From: Nitrosovibrio sp. Nv6 | GTDB taxonomy: Bacteria > Pseudomonadota > Gammaproteobacteria > Burkholderiales > Nitrosomonadaceae | Assembly (NCBI RefSeq): GCF_900110495.1 | Contig: NZ_FODX01000001.1 | Location: forward strand, 558,001 to 622,000 | Length of the DNA stretch: 64,000 bases | Direction: 5' to 3' | Shown here: positions 61,090 to 64,000 of the stretch, piece after piece | Position numbering within the stretch: the first letter of the stretch is position 1 | How the letters are laid out: each line of letters opens with the position of its first letter | The notes under the pieces: generated by a model | Told to the model about the DNA's origin: nothing | The model's database searches: none | The model's input: the letters and a program-made list of their open reading frames with translations, nothing else | Program-made: the position numbers and the translations under genes

Positions 61090-62487
61090 TCAAGCGGGAA
61101 AACCCGCCAGTTGGGCATCCATGCGTTTAAGCGTCTCTTCTCTGCCAAGCAACTCCAGCACGGCGTTTATTGAAGGCGTTTGCGCTGTACCTGTCACCAT
61201 TACCCGCAGCGGCATGGCTACCTTGGGCAGCTTCATGCCATGTGCCGTCGCAGCATTCTTGATTGCGTCGTGAATTGCATGACTATCCCATTCGACTGCG
61301 GCGAGCTTCTCCCTCAGATCGAGAATCGGCGGTCTTGCTTCGGCGGTGAAATGTTGCACCTTGAGCTCATCGGCGGGCTCCAGTGGTCGGAAGAAATATA
61401 CCGCTGCATCCGCCAATTCCGCGACCGTGCTTGCCCGCTCCTTGAGCAGATTTACCACATTCGGCAAATTCGACAAGCCTGGCCCTGAAGTGTTACAACC
61501 GTCCGCCTCAAGAAAGGGCGTTACCAATTCGGCCAACCGGGCATTGTCCGCTGTCTTGAGATATTGCTGGTTGAGCCATTGGAGTTTTTCGGGATTGAAT
61601 TTCCCCGGCGAACGGTTAATGGATGAAAGATCGAACCACTCTACCAGTTGTTCGCGGCTGAATATTTCTTCGTCGCCATGCGACCAGCCCAGCCGCGCCA
61701 GATAATTTATCAGCGCTTCGGGCAGATAGCCATCTTCACGGTACTGCATTACTGAAACCGCGCCATGCCGTTTGGACAGCCGCTCGCCATCGGGTCCCAG
61801 TATCATGGGCACATGGGCGTACTGCGGCAATGGCGCACCCAGGGCTTTCAAAATATTGATCTGGCGCGGAGTATTGTTGACGTGATCATCGCCACGGATC
61901 ACATGGGTGATATTCATGTCCAGATCATCAATCATCACACCGAAGTTGTAAGTTGGCACGCCATCCGCACGCAATAGCACAAGGTCATCCAGTTCACTGT
62001 TGGCTACGGTAATTTCGCCCTTGACCAGATCGTTGAATGTCACCTCCCCGTCCAGCGGATTCTTCAGCCGCACCACCGGCTTCACCCCGGCAGGGGGCGT
62101 TTGCTTTGAATCGCGCCAGCGCCCGTCATATCGGGGTTTCAGTCCCTCCGCGCGCTGCTGCTCGCGCATCGTATCCAGCTCTTCCTTGCTGGCGTAGCAG
62201 TAATATGCCTTATCCGAACGCAGCAACTGTTCTGCAACTTCATGATAGCGAGCCAAACGCTGCATCTGGTAAAACGGCCCTTCGTCGTAATCCAGCCCCA
62301 GCCAGGCCATGCCGTCAAGTATTGCCTGAGTGGACTGCACAGTGGAGCGTTCGAGATCGGTATCTTCAATCCGCAGAACGAATTTGCCGCCGTGCCTGCG
62401 AGCATAAGCCCAGGAAAACAGCGCGGTGCGCGCACCGCCAATGTGGAGATAACCGGTGGGACTGGGAGCGAAACGGGTGCGGATCAT
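61090..62487 (-). CDS. gltX: Glutamate-tRNA ligase
   Basis: GltX charges tRNA-Glu with glutamate using ATP. The 465-residue class I synthetase shows the HIGH-like motif in TRFAPSPTGYLHIGGARTAL, EDTDLERSTVQSTQAILDGM, VIRGDDHVNNTPRQINILKA and the KMSKS-like LSKRHGAVSVMQYREDGYLP, and has normal length with a helical anticodon-binding end. There is no cysteine-rich zinc pattern. Two tRNA genes including tRNA-Glu follow on the same strand, possibly as one transcript, which couples enzyme and substrate. Confidence 0.97.
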   Translation of the reverse strand: MIRTRFAPSPTGYLHIGGARTALFSWAYARRHGGKFVLRIEDTDLERSTVQSTQAILDGMAWLGLDYDEGPFYQMQRLARYHEVAEQLLRSDKAYYCYASKEELDTMREQQRAEGLKPRYDGRWRDSKQTPPAGVKPVVRLKNPLDGEVTFNDLVKGEITVANSELDDLVLLRADGVPTYNFGVMIDDLDMNITHVIRGDDHVNNTPRQINILKALGAPLPQYAHVPMILGPDGERLSKRHGAVSVMQYREDGYLPEALINYLARLGWSHGDEEIFSREQLVEWFDLSSINRSPGKFNPEKLQWLNQQYLKTADNARLAELVTPFLEADGCNTSGPGLSNLPNVVNLLKERASTVAELADAAVYFFRPLEPADELKVQHFTAEARPPILDLREKLAAVEWDSHAIHDAIKNAATAHGMKLPKVAMPLRVMVTGTAQTPSINAVLELLGREETLKRMDAQLAGFPA

Positions 62488-62686
62488 GAGATGGGTCGTC
62501 GAGGCTAATATCGACTGAACAATTGTAAGAATCCGCTATTTTACGTTAAAGCTAAGTCAGCAGTGCCTTAACATTCCTGTATACATATTCGTAGTCTCAC
62601 CCGCAAGGGCGCGTTGACCAAAATCTGGGATTTATGCTCTAATTGCGCCTCCTTCAGCTGTTATCCTTTCAGATAACGGCAGCAAC

Positions 62687-62761
62687 GGGCGGTTAACTCA
62701 GCGGTAGAGTGCCACCTTCACACGGTGGAAGCCACTGGTTCGATCCCAGTACCGCCCACCA
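62687..62761 (+). tRNA. tRNA-Val (anticodon CAC)
   Basis: The sequence runs gggcggttaactcagcggta to ggttcgatcccagtaccgcc, ending cacca. The acceptor stem gggcggt/accgccc pairs, and the anticodon loop ttcacac gives CAC for Val. It is 75 nt with an encoded CCA. Immediately after it the base composition drops and an OLD-family gene begins on the other strand. Confidence 0.95.
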
Positions 62762-62791
62762 TTTTAGGTAAAACATATCATTCTGTTACTG

Positions 62792-64000
62792 TCATTTTTC
62801 ATCAAAGCGAACGCCCGGATTAGATTCACGTATAAATCCGATAAGCCTTTCTACCTGATCTTTCAAGTCTAGTAATGTCAAATCTGAGAAAAAATTATTA
62901 ACAATAAACTTCGCGATATCGACTTTTGAAGCCATTGATTTTTTTTCACTTTTGGTTAAAATCGACAAACAATTATCATACCGACCGAACTTAGACAGCG
63001 CCTTCGCCGATGGCCTCGTCTTTTTGATTGCTTCTTTTAACTGATCTGGCGCTATATAGTTTTCGATCTCTCTGCCCGCAGTAATCCACGTGTAACCCGG
63101 TCCAGCATCAAACTCTTCTTTGAGACGGTGTTTGGTAGCATTGACCGCGGCCCCAGCTTTGGTGGAGTCGCTGTCTATTACAATTACACTTCTTCTATTT
63201 AGCCGGCGCAGCGAAATGAAGTCTTCGATAATCTCATCGATATCCTCCCCAGAAAGGTGCGATGCCAGCCTACCACCATAAAACATGATGGAATAATGAA
63301 TACCTTCGACGTACACAGTTGAGGAAGTATTAATCCAGTAATTTAAATAGATTCGATCAGAAGGACCTTCAACCCATATGATGCAGTTTGACTGCAACAA
63401 ATCGGACGGATGGTATCCAAGGTCCTCACAAATAGCTGACCTATGTATACTGGATGTAACCCTTTTTACATTGGACTGATTATTCTCTAAACTTATATGG
63501 TATATCTCCGCACCTGGAGTATCCATGAGCGCTGCTGAATGGGTAGTAATAAAATATTGATTACTGGTCACCTCAAATAAATATCGAATAAGTTTTTTTT
63601 GAAGAATAGGATTTAGATGCAGTTCCGGTTCCTCGATGCATATGACGGTGTCAGTAGGAATAGTAGCTGCTGCGGCCAAAATAATCACTTGGTGGATGCC
63701 TGTTCCCAACGATTCAAGAGGCAAAGTTTTTCCATCCATATGTACCAATATAGTATTTCGCTGATGGGGAATTTCAATTTCCGCTGTTTGATTATCTGTA
63801 ATCTTTCGCAGAAACTCGTTAATATGGTTGAATTTCTCACGATCATGTTGATTATGAACATCTGGATTTTGTAATTTTACTAGTCGTTCGATTATGCCTT
63901 CGCCGCCAAAAGTTTCTGAAATAGTTCCTTGCTTACCTACTTGCCTTATCGCTGGAATCATTTCCGATCTGATACTTTTGAAATGTGGTTGCAAAGCATT
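62792..64000 (-). CDS. OLD-family ATPase/TOPRIM nuclease, N-terminal part beyond the edge
   Basis: The frame is open to the right edge, so the Walker A part is missing. The visible 402 or so residues show an ABC-type ATPase end: a signature-like ESLGTGIHQVIILAAAAT, Walker B TVICIEEPELHLNPILQKK with the catalytic Glu, and the His switch YFITTHSAALMD. A TOPRIM domain follows with IIWVEGPSDRIYLNYWI and VIVIDSDSTKAG, carrying the metal-binding Glu and Asp pair. This is the layout of OLD (overcoming lysogenisation defect) nucleases, which act in phage defence or DNA repair. It is AT-rich and lies 31 bases after tRNA-Val, so it may belong to an inserted island. Confidence 0.93.
   Translation of the reverse strand, partial: NALQPHFKSIRSEMIPAIRQVGKQGTISETFGGEGIIERLVKLQNPDVHNQHDREKFNHINEFLRKITDNQTAEIEIPHQRNTILVHMDGKTLPLESLGTGIHQVIILAAAATIPTDTVICIEEPELHLNPILQKKLIRYLFEVTSNQYFITTHSAALMDTPGAEIYHISLENNQSNVKRVTSSIHRSAICEDLGYHPSDLLQSNCIIWVEGPSDRIYLNYWINTSSTVYVEGIHYSIMFYGGRLASHLSGEDIDEIIEDFISLRRLNRRSVIVIDSDSTKAGAAVNATKHRLKEEFDAGPGYTWITAGREIENYIAPDQLKEAIKKTRPSAKALSKFGRYDNCLSILTKSEKKSMASKVDIAKFIVNNFFSDLTLLDLKDQVERLIGFIRESNPGVRFDEK

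Overview
The window looks like chromosome of a betaproteobacterium, most likely an ammonia oxidiser of the Nitrosospira type. This is inferred from two PEP-CTERM proteins, a fused MrpAB-type Na+/H+ antiporter operon, a eukaryotic-type class I aldolase and medium-to-high GC with a sharply AT-richer exopolysaccharide block. No amo, hao or rRNA gene is present to confirm it.

Layout. 1-8.2 kb: the end of a UrtA/AmiC-like binding-domain protein, a histone-deacetylase-fold hydrolase, a LapD-type c-di-GMP receptor, a large EF-hand-like membrane protein, class I fructose-bisphosphate aldolase, and the fluoride channel crcB with a DUF190 partner. 8.2-9.1 kb: a broken REP-associated (RAYT) transposase with palindromic REP-like hairpins. 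9.1-21.9 kb: accessory region with a two-gene membrane system of unknown function (10.3-14.8 kb), a TPR protein flanked by two decayed copies of one secreted-protein family, a polysaccharide deacetylase with an overlapping Cys-rich exported protein, an FMN reductase, a DUF2267 protein, a medium-chain dehydrogenase, a DUF2383-like four-helix protein, and fragments of SRAP and ndh genes. 22.2-28.3 kb: AT-rich envelope-sugar locus (glycosyltransferase, initiating sugar transferase, ATP-grasp ligase, DegT aminotransferase) ending in a deleted IS3-family element.

28.4-39.2 kb: a lipoprotein, SRPBCC protein, small exported and membrane proteins, an inverted-repeat element at 32.4-32.8 kb, an old-yellow-enzyme oxidoreductase with an unusual N-terminal extension, a PEP-CTERM protein and two exported TPR proteins. 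39.3-47.9 kb (minus strand): mrpAB-C-D-E-F-G, each gene overlapping the next by 4 nt, then tex. 48-56 kb: IS630-like remnant, TonB-dependent receptor with a candidate Fur box, NlpC/P60 lipoprotein, VOC protein, astB, an HTH regulator, a GNAT protein, a duplicated YegP-type protein with a strong terminator, and a second PEP-CTERM protein. 56.7-62.5 kb: AarF/UbiB-family kinase, HNH nuclease, a secreted protein with two Cys-rich repeats, tRNA-Glu, tRNA-Ala and gltX. 62.7-64 kb: tRNA-Val directly followed by an AT-rich OLD-family ATPase/nuclease that runs off the right edge, which may be the border of an island inserted at the tRNA.

The interpretable processes are ion homeostasis (Mrp, fluoride export), surface adhesion and envelope control (LapD, sugar cluster, PEP-CTERM proteins), iron uptake, and translation (gltX with tRNAs). 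The region 8-33 kb carries many decayed genes and transposon remnants, which suggests repeated insertion and gene loss.
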